A stretch of DNA of 64,000 nt, taken from contig NC_089563.1 of assembly GCF_040115645.1 (NCBI RefSeq), forward strand, positions 2,604,001 through 2,668,000, in the 5' to 3' direction. Below the pieces are notes generated by a model. It was not told the DNA's origin, did no database searches, and worked only from the letters and a program-made list of their open reading frames with translations. Of this stretch, positions 33,801 to 43,745 are shown in pieces; the stretch's first letter is position 1, and every line of letters begins with the position of its first letter. The DNA is from Euwallacea fornicatus. Taxonomy: Eukaryota; Arthropoda; Insecta; Coleoptera; Curculionidae. The translations under genes were made by a program, and so were the position numbers.

Positions 33801-36242
33801 GCTTGAAAATACATTGACGAATAGCCCCGGTGGAAGTATATTGGCATCTTTAACACCTACGGCGTTTGAATTAACCTTTTGACCAGGAGTTTTTTTCCAT
33901 GATATCCATTATTTTACTTTTCAGTATTACCACGAGCGACCCTGCAACCAATGTCACTCCGTGGCGCAGGAAACGAGCATATGTCTATTATGCGGCACCA
34001 TCGTTTGCCTGAAACAGGGCTGCTGTAAGCAGCAAAACGTGTGCGAAGCAGTGGCACACGCCCAGGAGTGCGGGGCAGGCACCGGAGTTTTCCTAGTAAT
34101 TACCTCGACTTACATCATCGTCATCAGGGGTCATAGGGCGTGTTTGTGGGGATCACTTTATTTGGACGATTTCGAGGAGGAAGATAGAGATTTGAAGTAA
34201 GGGATAGTGCTGCTTGTCCAAGCCATAATACTTCCGGAAATTTCGGAATATGGGGGGTTTATCGACTTTTTTTCCCCGATTTCGTTCTTTTCCGTTTCTC
34301 TGTTATGCGCCTTACACACTGGGTCCAAGATAAACACGGAAATCTCGAAAGTGGCAAAAATATGAAGTCAGTTAGAGCAACCAAGATATTACAAAAACAC
34401 ATCGACGAACGTTGAAGGCCATTTCTAGGCTTGAGCTACACGAAAAAGTTATTTAACCTTTAAAATTTTTGTTAGGACATTTAAAAAATTGCAAAAATTA
34501 ATTTTATATACGTTAGATGATAATTTAACGTTTTTCGTTGATTTCATGGTCCGAATATGTCGAAAGTTGATCTGATTTTAAAAAGGATGTCGAGCTTGAA
34601 ATTTTACCTTTGATTTTGTGTAATATTTTTTTGTGTTTTGATATACTGCACTGCAATTTAGCATAGGAGCAGTTCTCAAGGTCGAAAATTAAAACCGTCT
34701 GCGTATTTTATTATGGGGCCCTAAATTGTCGCTGCGACCCTCTTGTTAAAAAATTTTATCGTTTGATTTGCTTACCAACGAAAAAAAGTTATATTCGGTA
34801 CGGGTTCCAAGAAACATTTGCCTTAAATTTCCTAGAAAGGGAATTGTATAGTCCTTCAGACGATACGTCCTGCAATTGTGACGAAAGACGAATTTTTATT
34901 CAGGACATGGGACTGGGATTTAATGTGCGTTTCCTCAGCTCGGATAAGAACGGGACGGTCCGTTTTCGTGCCGATGCCCGGTTTTTGATATGTTCAAATT
35001 TTGGATTAGTTAATGCCGGCAATCCGTTACGAAACGAGGTGCTCTTTGGTATGATTAGGCCGTCTTTCATGAAACTCATATATACATATATAAATGCGTC
35101 GAGGTTAACGGTGGCCATCTAAAACGCTTATTACTCAAAAGGCTCACCAATATTTTAAATTTCGATTTTATCATCTAAACTACATGCCTCATGTTAAAAC
35201 GTTATACATTTTGGCCTGTGATCTCTCCACAAGGTCATCGGAGTCCACGGAGCTACTTTCCAGGTTTCGCATGAACTACATGGACTTGGTTCCGCTCGAA
35301 CTTGGAGCCAAATTCTATTCCCATAAAATCTAATAGCCATTTTTGGAAACGGTTCTTTTCATAAATCATTCCGTACAGCTAAGACGCACGATAAGGAAAC
35401 GACAGTTTTACATTATTTACGGTCGTGACGGCTCCGTGACAAAGGACCCAAGAGATGGAGAATGGAAAAAAGGGCCTTCTCAGAATTTCATAAATAATCG
35501 TTTAAAAACCTACAGGCGTTTGGTGTCGGCGTGTCCTGGGGATGGATTTGGATTTGTGGCGAATATTTAACGTGTGAATCGAATATTATTCCTACCTGTA
35601 ATTGAATTCTTGATTGTACGTGTTTAGTCGCCGTAAGATGCGAATGCAGTTCGCACAATTAGCGACAACATACTTGTTAAAAATGGCTCAAGATGTTTTA
35701 ACCGACGAAGAAGTACTTGAAATCGTTTCTCGGCAACGCGCTAGTCAAAAGTCAGCGTTTTTTAACGGCCGCCGGCTGTAAACAATTCCCCAAAAACACA
35801 AAACACGTTTTACGAAACGCTATTGTTCGCTATTCGTTTATTAACCAGTCGTAGTCTGTCGCATTTCAAAATGCCGTTTTTGAACCTTAAAACTGCACAG
35901 AATTGCCCTAATTTAACCGGCCTCGTAATTCTGCAAAAACCGATGGACCCCGTGCTGAAATTCGGAAAACAATTATCCCACATACGCTTGAGGAAAGATA
36001 AAAATGTTTTTTTTTTGTGCATGAACAACCCCGCCACAGAATATTTCACTTTCCGTTACTTCGTCAGCTCCCGAGTCTCATCGACAAGCGATTGGTTTGA
36101 ATTAATTTCCACCTTATTTTGTAGACGAGGAAAACCCCTCTACCTCAGCAAAGACCGTTTCCAGCTTCTGGAACAGCAATGGCTAGCCCACCGCTTCGAC
36201 CATACGAAAAAGACGTGGGTGCAGCACCGCAATGCCCTCTAA
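15845..36242 (+). CDS. UBR3: E3 ubiquitin-protein ligase UBR3 (middle to C-terminus, 23 exons)
   Basis: Exons: 15845-16026, 16079-16218, 16273-16369, 16424-16633, 16692-16932, 16984-17164, 17222-17395, 17456-17602, 18629-18724, 19120-19256, 19314-19460, 19512-19706, 19768-19919, 19976-20180, 20524-20669, 20737-20902, 20961-21195, 21244-21525, 22456-22736, 23626-23831, 33236-33383, 33925-34196, 36125-36242; about 1385 codons. The family is known from VAFYEILNGLWVRNGLQIKG at the start, KLCLPFLRIASLL, and the end GKPLYLSKDRFQLLEQQW and RFDHTKKTW. A RING-H2 is split over three exons (CVIC; CGHHLHLDC; CPLC). A basic coiled region precedes the RING, and a Cys-rich C-terminal domain begins CNQCHSVAQETSICLLC. 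UBR3 transfers ubiquitin to substrates in the cytoplasm. The first exon begins at an acceptor, so 500-600 N-terminal residues, including the UBR box, must lie to the left. The exon 18/19 junction is uncertain: only a weak donor (gtgggt at 21526) keeps frame. Confidence 0.93.
17603..18628 (+). other. UBR3 intron, 1 kb, nothing recognised
   Basis: AT-rich intron between the exon ending at 17602 and the one starting at 18629. No ORF or repeat structure worth naming. Confidence 0.6.
21526..22455 (+). other. UBR3 intron carrying a degraded hairpin-repeat fragment
   Basis: No coding sequence. Around 21945-22025 the sequence gcgctaaggcacg ... cgccactgctttttc resembles, in degraded form, the short hairpin seen at 31421-31482 and 59871-59931. 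Confidence 0.4.
24414..25091. mobile_element. Foldback element with ~130-bp arms
   Basis: The left arm, 24414-24552, includes ccaaatggaacacccaactt and catttttcgccgaaaa. The right arm, about 24963-25091, is its reverse complement (aagttgggtgttccatttgg). The central part holds a 67-codon ORF (24645-24848) of no recognised family. Probably non-autonomous. Confidence 0.8.
25258..25632. mobile_element. Small TIR element (MITE-like, ~375 bp)
   Basis: It begins tacagggtgtttcgtgagg and ends with cctcgcggaacgccctgta, which is the inverted repeat with three mismatches. There is no ORF. Size and TIR-only structure fit a non-autonomous DNA transposon. Confidence 0.75.
26020..27072 (-). CDS. Intron-nested, intronless 350-residue protein with 33 tandem pentapeptides
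   Basis: I do not recognise this gene. It is a single uninterrupted ORF of 350 codons inside a UBR3 intron, on the opposite strand. Residues 1-88 are mixed and look globular (PHLWLFDELDKFESQYLG; WYGTFYTSDNRIRALKMNAI). Residues 89-253 are 33 consecutive five-residue units without a break in register, with typical form x-D/N-L-x-x, for example FDLEN INLDA IDLDA FDLDT. The part at 26390-26535 has been homogenised as a 30-bp (two-unit) tandem repeat. Residues about 275-305 are strongly basic (KKRNRSPSERRPRKNSRR), a likely nuclear-localisation signal, followed by ELVVPRRR and an alanine run. The very acidic repeat next to a basic tail suggests a nuclear or nucleic-acid-associated protein, but that is inference. 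No transcript evidence is available. Length, composition and the ordered repeat argue for a real gene; the plus-strand ORF over it is a shadow. Confidence 0.6.
   Translation of the reverse strand: MSHIHMMQCTDNGQYPHLWLFDELDKFESQYLGGNQSRRTQSNFEGINHWYGTFYTSDNRIRALKMNAIKKANAAITDHSQMTQLLNPINLEPIDPELINSEPLNPQPMDLELLSPESIAPKPSDLEAPDLNAVDMDAFNLEGVDITMFDLENINLDAIDLDAFDLDTMDLAETAEEPTNLDDATVKPTDLDDTALQPTDLDDTTLQPTDLDDTALQLTDLDDTAGEPNSLEPNSLEPNNLELADLALISLQGSNDEATSPDAEEREAPKVETEDLEVKNDRTSKKRNRSPSERRPRKNSRRTNNHQSSYQTTYNSLSELVVPRRRAAAAAANSIRTQLRSMDDEAQVAT
26390..26535 (-). repeat. 30-bp coding minisatellite
   Basis: The segment cgtatcgtccaggtcagtag recurs at 26401, 26431, 26461 and 26491, with a variant at 26521. 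Each unit encodes ten residues (two pentapeptides, TDLDD + TALQP) of the nested 350-residue ORF, so length changes keep the reading frame. Confidence 0.9.
27073..27636. other. Upstream flank of the nested 350-residue ORF
   Basis: No ORF or repeat recognised. It must contain the promoter of the minus-strand nested ORF if that ORF is transcribed independently. Confidence 0.4.
27637..28505 (-). pseudogene. Dead Tc1-type transposase (copy 2, near full length)
   Basis: Minus-strand reading from 28505: MATGNITAVCTTDFQDKQII, then a helix-turn-helix segment with GIQIASRATRKRLQDAGLLA, then WSDESKFN, a degraded middle, QQDNDPTFA and PPHSPDLNSIENL (the second Asp and third catalytic block of Tc1 DDE transposases), ending SRCLRVIKNRRYFTEY, which is the usual Tc1 C-terminus. 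At least two frameshifts and several stops interrupt it. It is inside the large UBR3 intron and differs from copies 1 and 3. Confidence 0.85.
28506..30273. other. UBR3 intron segment, no supported gene
   Basis: Overlapping ORFs on both strands at 29388-30001 show no family motifs; the plus and minus readings mirror each other. The last 100 bases precede the ORF at 30274 and may hold its promoter. Confidence 0.4.
30274..30903 (+). CDS. Intron-nested, intronless ~209-residue basic protein with duplicated LALLVVPPR motif
   Basis: I do not recognise this gene. The frame is open from 30244; I prefer the Met at 30274 (MSDSDSQSPDSESETPNVG) because the acidic start after it looks like a natural N-terminus, giving 209 residues. 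It has an acidic, serine-rich N-terminus, a short helical stretch (RVETIIKQLGDYLTECGIF), then two copies of a motif, LALLVVPPRNPY and LALLVVPPRKAY, and a Lys/Pro-rich tail ending in a third, weaker version (RALMVVFAKRL). The protein is overall basic and largely disordered. The minus-strand nested ORF at 26020-27072 has a similar LSELVVPRRRA near its C-terminus. It sits in the UBR3 intron, in the same orientation as UBR3, so it could also be an unannotated intronic exon, though no splice partners are evident. Confidence 0.5.
   Translation: MSDSDSQSPDSESETPNVGIERRVETIIKQLGDYLTECGIFKDLEESKYSDSPRNAPIWGKRRNRQGAGDSDQSPALALLVVPPRNPYFENLKISKRPKGPRGKMKSCNRERSRRDAACPAQNQTLALLVVPPRKAYTNAMHQMTSQHRSSGDGDAYVSRVSSPSDRCPQKSRPQKVTPIRKIPTPPSSPKKKRALMVVFAKRLNDSLT
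31181..31879. mobile_element. Large foldback element (~700 bp, ~190-bp arms)
   Basis: The left arm from 31181 (taccgggtgtttcctaagta, then cttcgggagcgtgttctaca, then gcggaaatacagggtgtgga) is mirrored by the right arm ending at 31879 (cacaccctgtatttccgcaa, tgtagaacacgctcccgaag, tacttagaaaacaccctgta). Each arm carries two ACAGGGTG-type cores, which suggests a nested or composite structure. A further small hairpin lies in the loop at 31421-31482. Confidence 0.85.
31421..31482. repeat. Short hairpin repeat (~62 bp), recurring in the window
   Basis: It starts cagtggcgtgcg and ends gtacgccactgc, inverted copies of each other. A similar hairpin is at 59871-59931 (cagtagcgtgcg ... cgcacgtcactgc), and a degraded one lies near 21945-22025. 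Confidence 0.6.
34197..36124 (+). other. Last UBR3 intron
   Basis: Intron of 1.9 kb between the penultimate exon (ends 34196) and the last exon (36125). ORFs at 34763-35122 and 35343-35570 have no recognisable motifs and are not needed for the UBR3 frame. Nothing else seen. Confidence 0.6.
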
Positions 36243-36289
36243 AACCAAATACATACGCGTAACTTCCAATTGACTTTTATATTCGACAT

Positions 36290-36295
36290 AATAAA
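36290..36295 (+). promoter_or_regulatory. UBR3 polyadenylation signal
   Basis: AATAAA 48 bases after the UBR3 stop codon. This implies a very short 3' untranslated region. Confidence 0.6.
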
Positions 36296-36299
36296 CCGT

Positions 36300-39256
36300 T
36301 GTTTGGATAACGTACGAATCTTATTTTAATTTTGACTGTGATAAGATATAGTAATGGCTGGAGGGGTACCGTTAAAACGGCTTGCTGTGACATTCTTTAT
36401 TATTTTTTATATAGCGAGCGTAAATTTTAGTTTTGCCTAGTGTATGTTCATTCTGCTTTGATTTATTTCGCATTTGTGGCAACCGCTAAGAGTTCGGAAA
36501 ATGATGGTTTTTTTTATCATTAGATGAGTAAAACTGCCACTATTTATTATTTCCTTAATATTGTATCTGCCTAATTTAGTACACCATCTTTCCTCATTGT
36601 ATTAACTATTTATTCTAGTCCAGTAATAGTTAGTCCTCGAGTCAGCAGAGCTTGCGAGCTCGCCTGAGAAAACTTTAATCAGAGACTGGAAAATATTCGT
36701 CGCTTTATAGCCTGCGGTATATTTTGTTCTTTTTTTCACGCATTAACGTACTCTTTGGGAAATTCTAAACGTTTACTTCATACTCTTATAAATAGCTTTT
36801 TGTACATAATTTTAGGTTTAACGTGGGTTGTTATTCTTGATCGAGGTTGCTTGTGATAATCCCTATTTAAAACCACTTTTTACCAGTAATGTTGGTGTCC
36901 TTATACTGTCTTACTGACTAATTAACCCTGCTGGATTAAACGACATTAAACATATAACATATTAAAAAAAAAAAATGTTTAAACGTCCTTTTTGGAAATT
37001 TTTTTCAGGGCAAAAAATAGTTCCCCTTAATACGATGGATATGATTTTTTCGACGAATATGCGGTCCTCATTCGAGTGCTTGACGAGAATGCTTAAGACT
37101 GCAGTTATTAACGAAACCACCATGATTAGTTTCGATTGTGGTGTGTCCAACATCAAAGTTAGCATTAAGGTTGTCATATTTTAATTTTTGTAGTAAAATT
37201 ATGCTATAAATTTGTGAGTTCAAAGTTGGATATGTGGTTTTATTTTTATCTAAACGCGCTAAATGCCGAAAACCGCACCGAATGGTCGTGTTATGAACGA
37301 CGAGCCCAAGGCCCTTCCACCATTTCTCGTGGCGGTATCTAAGCGTGAGTAGCGGAACTAACCGTTGGAAATGTGTGACATCTTGTCTACTTTTAAAAAT
37401 TAGTGCTTCGCGTAATTCCTAGCTAGCGCCGTAAGAAAACTAAGCGTTTCGCCCTCTCTGGTGAAGTGTTCGCATTACAAATGATGAGATGAACTTTTTC
37501 AAATGTATAGATGCTTCGTTTGTGGATGATGGACTTTATAAAACTCTCAAGCTGCAGCAAAAACAAGAGAATATTTTAGAACGTTTCGCTAGTGTTTCAT
37601 AACGTCATCTTCAAAATCATGCCCGTATGGCATATTTCAAGGTAAAAGCCAGACAAAGTTTACAAACCGTTATTTAATATACGTAATAACTCAAATAGTC
37701 TTCAAGAGATGACGCCACACATCGCAATTTGATTAGAAATTCTAATCTGTCCTAGGGCAACAAACTTAACACAAGTGATAATTGCATTCGTGTTTACATT
37801 TCGCCTGAATGCTTCACTGCTTTCTCTATTTCTATCCTTCTTTTTTTTTGGAATTCTTATACAGGTCGTAATGCATAGTGCCTATTTCTATTCGTTATTC
37901 ATGTACCTAAGAGGTACGTAAGAAGTGAAATCGCTGATTGTTGCAGAGACGAATTAGAGCCACGCGTAAGTCTTACGAATGTACACATTTCAGCGTTAAA
38001 TATTGGATAAAAATCAGTTCTTTATGCCCAACTTGATTCTCATGATCTATTTAAAACGGCGGGGCAACGTTTTAGGTAGACATGTTCCCTATAAAACAGA
38101 GTTAATGGCACATCAATACCAACATGAAGAATGAAAACTCTGACGTCATTTTGACACTTTCAGTTGCCAAAATGAGTGCTTAGTCGCCGTAAACCTTCCG
38201 AGTGTGGAAACACATCTGGGCCCTTTATGTTAAAAATACCAAAGTTGAAGTTATCGTCTAATTGGTCGCGTTTAATCAAGATGTTACAAATTAGTGTTAT
38301 ATACAGGGCGCTTCAAATTCGCTCCTCGCCATTGGGATTTCAAGTATGCAACACGTAAAGTCGCTTAAATTGGGGCAAAATTGCGCATGTTCATGCGTTG
38401 TTACATGCCGTTTTAGAGCAGTTTGCAAAGACCTTGAAAATTAAATATCACATGGTGCGAGTTGCAATTTAAAAGTTCAGAGTTTTGAAATTGATACACC
38501 GCATGCAGAGACAGGTATTTTCCAAAAACTTCTTTTCTACGGCCCCGAAGCTTCAACGCAGTTGAAATTGATTAGGCTCAAAATTCTGAATCACTTCATT
38601 AGCTGTACATTGGGTAACAACGCTCCGTGCAACTGCATGGTCGCTTTCAAGCTCCTTTCTTTCGTAACATCAAAATATACTGTTTACAAGATCGTGAATA
38701 TCACGTAATATCTACTAATTTACTGAAGATAAATATAATTAATGGAAGCAAGAATCAGTACAATATAATGGAATAGCAGATTTGACGACGAACCGCAGTT
38801 TACTCTTGTAGCTTGATGTTAACTGGGCACTGTTTGAATTTGAATTATCAGTTGCCATCAAATCAGTTGTTATGTATAAACTACAATTGTTCGTTCCCTT
38901 ACAATTGTATTTACTTTGCGAAAGGTTTGTACGTGTATGTGATAAAAATTCACTCAAGTGCGCGCAGTAAAGTAACAAATAAAAAATATTTATGTACGTT
39001 TCGTTATCTCATTGCCATTAGAATGATATACCCGCAGATAGGGATTTCTTTATACAGTTTATGTAAATTATTTGTAGCCGTATCTCTTATAACATAAATA
39101 CTCTGTACTTTACCATTATTGTCACATTCTTTTGATATCTTCACATCTAACCTTAGTAAATCATTCATGTTACAAGACATTTTTAAATTTGAGGCTTGGA
39201 AAGTATTGACTGCGTTCTGATACATCATCAGTTTAAGTGCATCAGCATCAATAATC
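36300..39256. other. Intergenic region between UBR3 and ASRGL1
   Basis: About 3 kb of AT-rich sequence without a supported gene. A minus-strand ORF at 36962-37177 has a hydrophobic stretch (LIMVVSLITAVLSILV) but no start context or homologue I know. A sequence ending atacagggcgcttcaaattc near 38303 resembles the ends of the ACAGGGTG-type elements. Confidence 0.5.
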
Positions 39257-40479
39257 ATGGATCCAATCATTCTTGTTCATGGAGGCGCTGGGGATATTCC
39301 AGATTCAAGAGTACAAGCCAAGATCGACGGCAACAGGAAATCTGTAGATGCAGGCTATCAGGTACTGCGAGCAGGAGGATCTGCCTTGGACGCCGTGGAG
39401 GCTGCAGTAAAAGTTATGGAAAACGACGAAGCCTTCAATGCTGGTATACGAATAAAACTGGATACAAATCTTTTAATTATGTTCTCTTTGAATTTAATGC
39501 TCGTCTTAGGCTATGGATCCGTTTTAAATTTGGACGGGGAAGTTGAAATGGACGCAAGCGTTATGATTGGAGCAGATTTGAGGGCGGGAGGAGTTACTGT
39601 CGTCAAAGATATAAAAAACCCCATAAGGTACCATACAAAATAAGCTGGTACACGATTTCTAAATCAAACCCTCACATTATAGCTTAGCGCGTCTGGTAAT
39701 GGAGAAAACGCCTCACGTATTATTAGCAGGGGCAGGCGCTAATAAGTTCGCAAAAGAGCAAGGAGTTCCGAGACTCCCTCCTGGCAGCTTGGTATCCCCA
39801 TACGCTAAACAGGCATTGGAAGAATTTAAAAAGCACAAAGATAACAGGACAGAAATAGGAGAAAAGGTTTAATTAGAATGTGTTAAGGTATAAAACCAGT
39901 TTGAGATTGAACATCTTTATTTTAGAATCCTGGAGAAGTGGGCACTGTGGGAGCTGTCGCCATAGACCGCAAAGGAAATCTGGCAGCTGCAACTTCGACC
40001 GGAGGGATTAACGGGAAAATGGTGGGTCGAAGCAGCGATACTTCCCTAATTGGCGCCGGTACTTATGCAGATGATAACATTGGAGCTGTCTCGACCACAG
40101 GTAGACTTTTTTCAGTAAATACTTTGAATGTATAAGACAAAATTCGTAGGACATGGGGAGTCGATAGCAAAGTTTTGTCTAGCTCACGCTATTATCAAAG
40201 CCATGGAATATAGGAACAAGACTGCTCATGAGGCTACAAATGAAGTAATGGAGAGTATGACATCACGACTAAATAATTTTGCAGGTATAACTTCTTTTAT
40301 TGTATAAATATTCTTTTCAAGCCAATGGACAATTCATAGGGGCAATAACGATCTCAAAAAGTGGGGAAATTGGTGTAGGTTTTACCAGTCAGCGTATGGC
40401 ATGGGCCTATAGGAAAGGGAATGAAATTCACTATGGAATTGAAAAGGGGCAGCACAAAATAGAGAAAATTGCTGATTAA
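39257..40479 (+). CDS. ASRGL1: Isoaspartyl peptidase/L-asparaginase (ASRGL1 type), complete
   Basis: Six exons: 39257-39443, 39510-39627, 39683-39866, 39926-40100, 40150-40284 and 40322-40479; 957 nt, 318 residues, in frame throughout. This is an N-terminal-nucleophile hydrolase that cleaves L-asparagine and isoaspartyl dipeptides. It is made as a precursor that self-cleaves before a threonine. Seen here: IILVHGGAGDIPDSR at the start, VEAAVKVMENDEAFNAG, GYGSVLNLDGEVEMDAS, then GEVGTVGAVAIDRKGN with the predicted nucleophile Thr170, GGINGKMVGRSSDTSLIGAG, and NIGAVSTTGHGES. The length is normal for the family (human about 308). No missing catalytic block. The next gene, SPRING1, converges on it from the right. 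Confidence 0.95.
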
Positions 40480-40667
40480 AAAACTGTATTGGTTAGAAAC
40501 TATATTACTAATTAGTATCACAACTAAGAATGTGTTTTACTCGCTCTTGTTTAATTTACCTTATCTTTTATACAATATGAGTCTATACTATGCAAATACT
40601 GGCGTATCACGTAAATATGCCAGGAAAACTACTTGTTCAAAGATCATATAAAGTGATTTCAAAGTAA

Positions 40668-40673
40668 AATAAA
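40668..40673 (+). promoter_or_regulatory. ASRGL1 polyadenylation signal (candidate)
   Basis: AATAAA about 190 bases after the stop codon, in the same orientation. Confidence 0.5.
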
Positions 40674-40679
40674 CCCATT

Positions 40680-42254
40680 CTACCAACAAGTAAGGCTTCA
40701 AGAAATAGTAAAATTGCCTCGCAATCGTACTGGTGGACTTGAAACTGATTTAAAAAAGGCTTGGTTTTGGAGACTTATTTGATGGTAGAAATAGTTCTCC
40801 CCTACTTTAGAATCATTTTGTATGGGTATCTTATTTAAGTGTACCTATAAGAAGTTTTAATATGCCATAAACGGCGTTGCTAAACGTTTGCGAACTTTTT
40901 TTTAGCGGACATTTCTATGTCATACTTTGAAATTTTTTTTTGTCCAATTTTATACTTTTCTTATAAAACAACTCTGAAATCAAAAGCAATTGCCCAACGC
41001 TCTTTATGGGATATTAAAATTCTCCAAAAATGGCCACATTTTTCCTATTTAACCGATTTTAAAAGTCGCCGTGTTGGAGATAGGAATATTGGGCACACCT
41101 ATATAAGACATCCCTTACCGGGAAATATCAACATTTTCAAAATTTTTCCTCACAAATGGCATTGAGGAATAAAAATAACAATAAACCTATTCAAAATAAA
41201 ATAATAATTAGAAGCGATTTGTTAGGTCAGTTATAACTATTGTGCACGAGAACTTTTTAAGACTAATAAAATGGAGATAGCACAACCAAACACCATAAAA
41301 TTTTTAGGCTGAAAAAGAAGGTACAACTGCCAATAATTATTAACAGATAAGAGATCATTATTACTGTTTATTATTTTGTTATCAACTGATTAAAACAACG
41401 TAAAATTCCAGAGAAAACAAACCTTGTTGCAAATCATTAGCACCCAACATATATTTATTATAGAAAGGTCAGTCATGCAGCCTTGGTACTTTGATCTATT
41501 CAATTCAACGTCCCCCTTGAGCGAACATAAGAAACCCCATGGAATCGAAAAACGCTGGGTGTATGAACGCTTATTTTGGCTCATTCATACTATTGTGAGG
41601 CCATGATCATGTTAATTACTAACACAGCAAGGCAGTCTTGAGTTCTGATAGCTAATTTTTAGAATAATATGAACCTCAAATTCCACAAAATTAAATGTGG
41701 GAATGTTTTTAGTAATACTCATTAATTAGCTTCTTTAAATTTAAAAAACAACTTTGGCAAATAATTAAACTTTCTAGTTAATTACAAATAATTTTGCCTA
41801 GTTTATGCCTCCCAATTAATGATTAAACTACTCCATTCTCACTAAATTAAATATGTCAAAATTAAAACTAAAATTTTTCATGGATTCAGTTATCCTTGCA
41901 ATTTATACTAAGTTAAAGTTCATTTTGAACAAATCTTAAGCAAATTTTAAATAATGAGTCAAGATCAATTTAATTAGTGAAAATTCTTTGAAGTTTTTTT
42001 TGGTCATCAGTGCTATGTATGTCATTGATTTCATCATCATACCTCCTTGTCAGTTGTGTATTTGTTTTTATTAAATTAAATTACATTTATTACAGTAATT
42101 CAAATTAATACAACTCATGTTTTTAGTGCAGGAGTGTAAATCTACCAGATTTCTTAATGAACGTTTTTAACGAATTGAAGGCTTCAATTAAGCTGAAATT
42201 ATTGAAATGAAAGATATAAACTAGGCATATTAAAAGCATTATAACTTTAATAAA
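40680..42254. other. Convergent spacer between ASRGL1 and SPRING1
   Basis: AT-rich, without a supported gene. It holds the 3' flanks of both genes; a minus-strand AATAAA candidate for SPRING1 is at 42067-42072. Confidence 0.5.
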
Positions 42255-43030
42255 TTAAACTTCCTCTATACTATTCGTTGTAGGTGCAGTTTCACCATAA
42301 CAGTGTTTGGCTTTTGGGTCTTTATATGAATTTTCATGTTGAACACTTTGAGAATTTGTTCGACATTTTGCTAAACACAACTCAAAGTGATCTGAGACAG
42401 AAGCAAAAAGAACATTGTTCTGTTCTGTAGCTTTTTTTAGTATAGTTTCCAGGACATCTTTCTAAAATACCCAACAAAACTGTAAAATAAACATTAAAAT
42501 CAATTAAACTTGCCTTGTCAGGATGCAAACAACATGAGATGCAATATTCATAAATAGCACAACATTGATTTATATTGCATGTCTCACAAGTGTACTGAAA
42601 TATGTTTTGTATTTCGCTATTGCAGCAACCATTAGTTAAAATTTCACTTCTTGGGCATACAAACCCTGTAAGGAATATTAGGTACAAATAAATTTACTCG
42701 CGATTTTGCTGGCTTATTATTACCTCTATCATCTACAATAAGAGCTTTTCCTTGAACTGAATTTCTACATGTATCATCAATATCATTAGTTGCATTGTGC
42801 TGTTGCAGAGTCCTCCATATGAAAGGCTGGGTTCTCCTAATGGGGACTACATCGTCGCTGTCCATGAACTCGGACTGTAAGAAACAAGACCATTAATAAT
42901 GTTAGAATTGGGTGATAATGAGTGTTACCTTGCCCACATAGCTAATGATACAGTAACATAGGGATAAGGTAAGGATCAGTCCCAGTATAATTCGGCGCCT
43001 TAGAAACCGAATAATAGCGGCATACCACAT
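42255..43030 (-). CDS. SPRING1: SREBF pathway regulator in Golgi 1 (SPRING1 / C12orf49 homologue), complete
   Basis: Four minus-strand exons: 42929-43030, 42724-42874, 42514-42665 and 42255-42461; 612 nt, 203 residues (human about 205). SPRING1 is a Golgi single-pass membrane protein needed for maturation of site-1 protease and hence SREBP cleavage. Seen: a short N-terminal arm with basic residues (RFLRRR), a membrane segment at about residues 14-32 (IILGLILTLSLCYCIISYV), then a lumenal Cys-rich domain (TNGCCNSE; CETCNINQCCAIYEYCISCC; LHPDK) and the highly conserved DHFELCLAKCRT, SQSVQHENSYKDP and KHCYGE. The last intron (42462-42513) has a GC donor (AAG then gcaagt); the family alignment (PDK then KDVLETIL) requires it. 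The gene is divergent from the dsRNA-binding protein gene, with 715 bases between start codons. Confidence 0.94.
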
Positions 43031-43745
43031 ATTTCTGGCGTCCAAAAAGACATTTTTAACGCGATCTGTTTAATTTGTAAATAAGTATGTCAACATTTTG
43101 GCAATTTTTTTAGGTTATAATTATTAAATGTTGATATCGTAATGACAATTGATAAATCAACAGTGATTAATAGAGATGTACTGTGCATAAAAAATAAAAT
43201 TGCAATGTAATAGTGGTGGTAATATTTTTTAAATGATGACAATTTCACTAATTTTGCAGTAAATTTTTAGAAATGGAACTATCAAAATGCATATTAGCAC
43301 ATTGTTATTCAAAAACTCATTTATTTTGATTTTAAAAGCTAAAAATTAGTTGGGATTGCGTTACTGAATATTACTGATTTTATCAGTATGTGTAATTTTA
43401 CAGTCGGAATTATAAAAAATTCAATTTTATGTAATTTACACATTGTTTACAATTTCTAGTTTGTCGACGTACTTGCATTCAGTAATGGTCATTATGGCAG
43501 CTTGTTTTAGTTGACAGTAACCAAATTTGACAGACATCTCTTGCGATGACATTTGTGCTCTAGTTATATGCATCCTAGTCGCACATCTACTCTTTCTTTC
43601 TAATTGCTTTTTAAATTGTAGTTTTACTTCTTTCCTTTCTTGAATTTGAGGTGAAGTTGCGTGCTGTGTTCTTCAGGTCCAATATAAAAAAAGTAATAGT
43701 TCCTTTTCAGTTTCTCGTTGCCCTAACGAGATCAAAAGGTGGACA
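43031..43745. promoter_or_regulatory. Divergent promoter region of SPRING1 and the dsRNA-binding protein gene
   Basis: 715 bases between the two start codons, which point away from each other. It must contain both 5' untranslated regions and both promoters, possibly shared. No individual elements are claimed. Confidence 0.55.

Noticed and set aside
34763..35122. 119-codon plus-strand ORF in the last UBR3 intron
   Set aside because: Skipping it keeps the UBR3 frame with conserved residues on both sides (DRDLK then RGKPLYL); no motifs of its own.
36962..37177. 71-codon minus-strand ORF with a hydrophobic segment
   Set aside because: The plus strand has an almost equal ORF, and there is no start context, splice partner or known family; too weak to call a small membrane-protein gene.
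39004..39270. 88-codon minus-strand ORF overlapping the ASRGL1 start
   Set aside because: Head-to-head overlap with a well-supported gene and no recognisable features.
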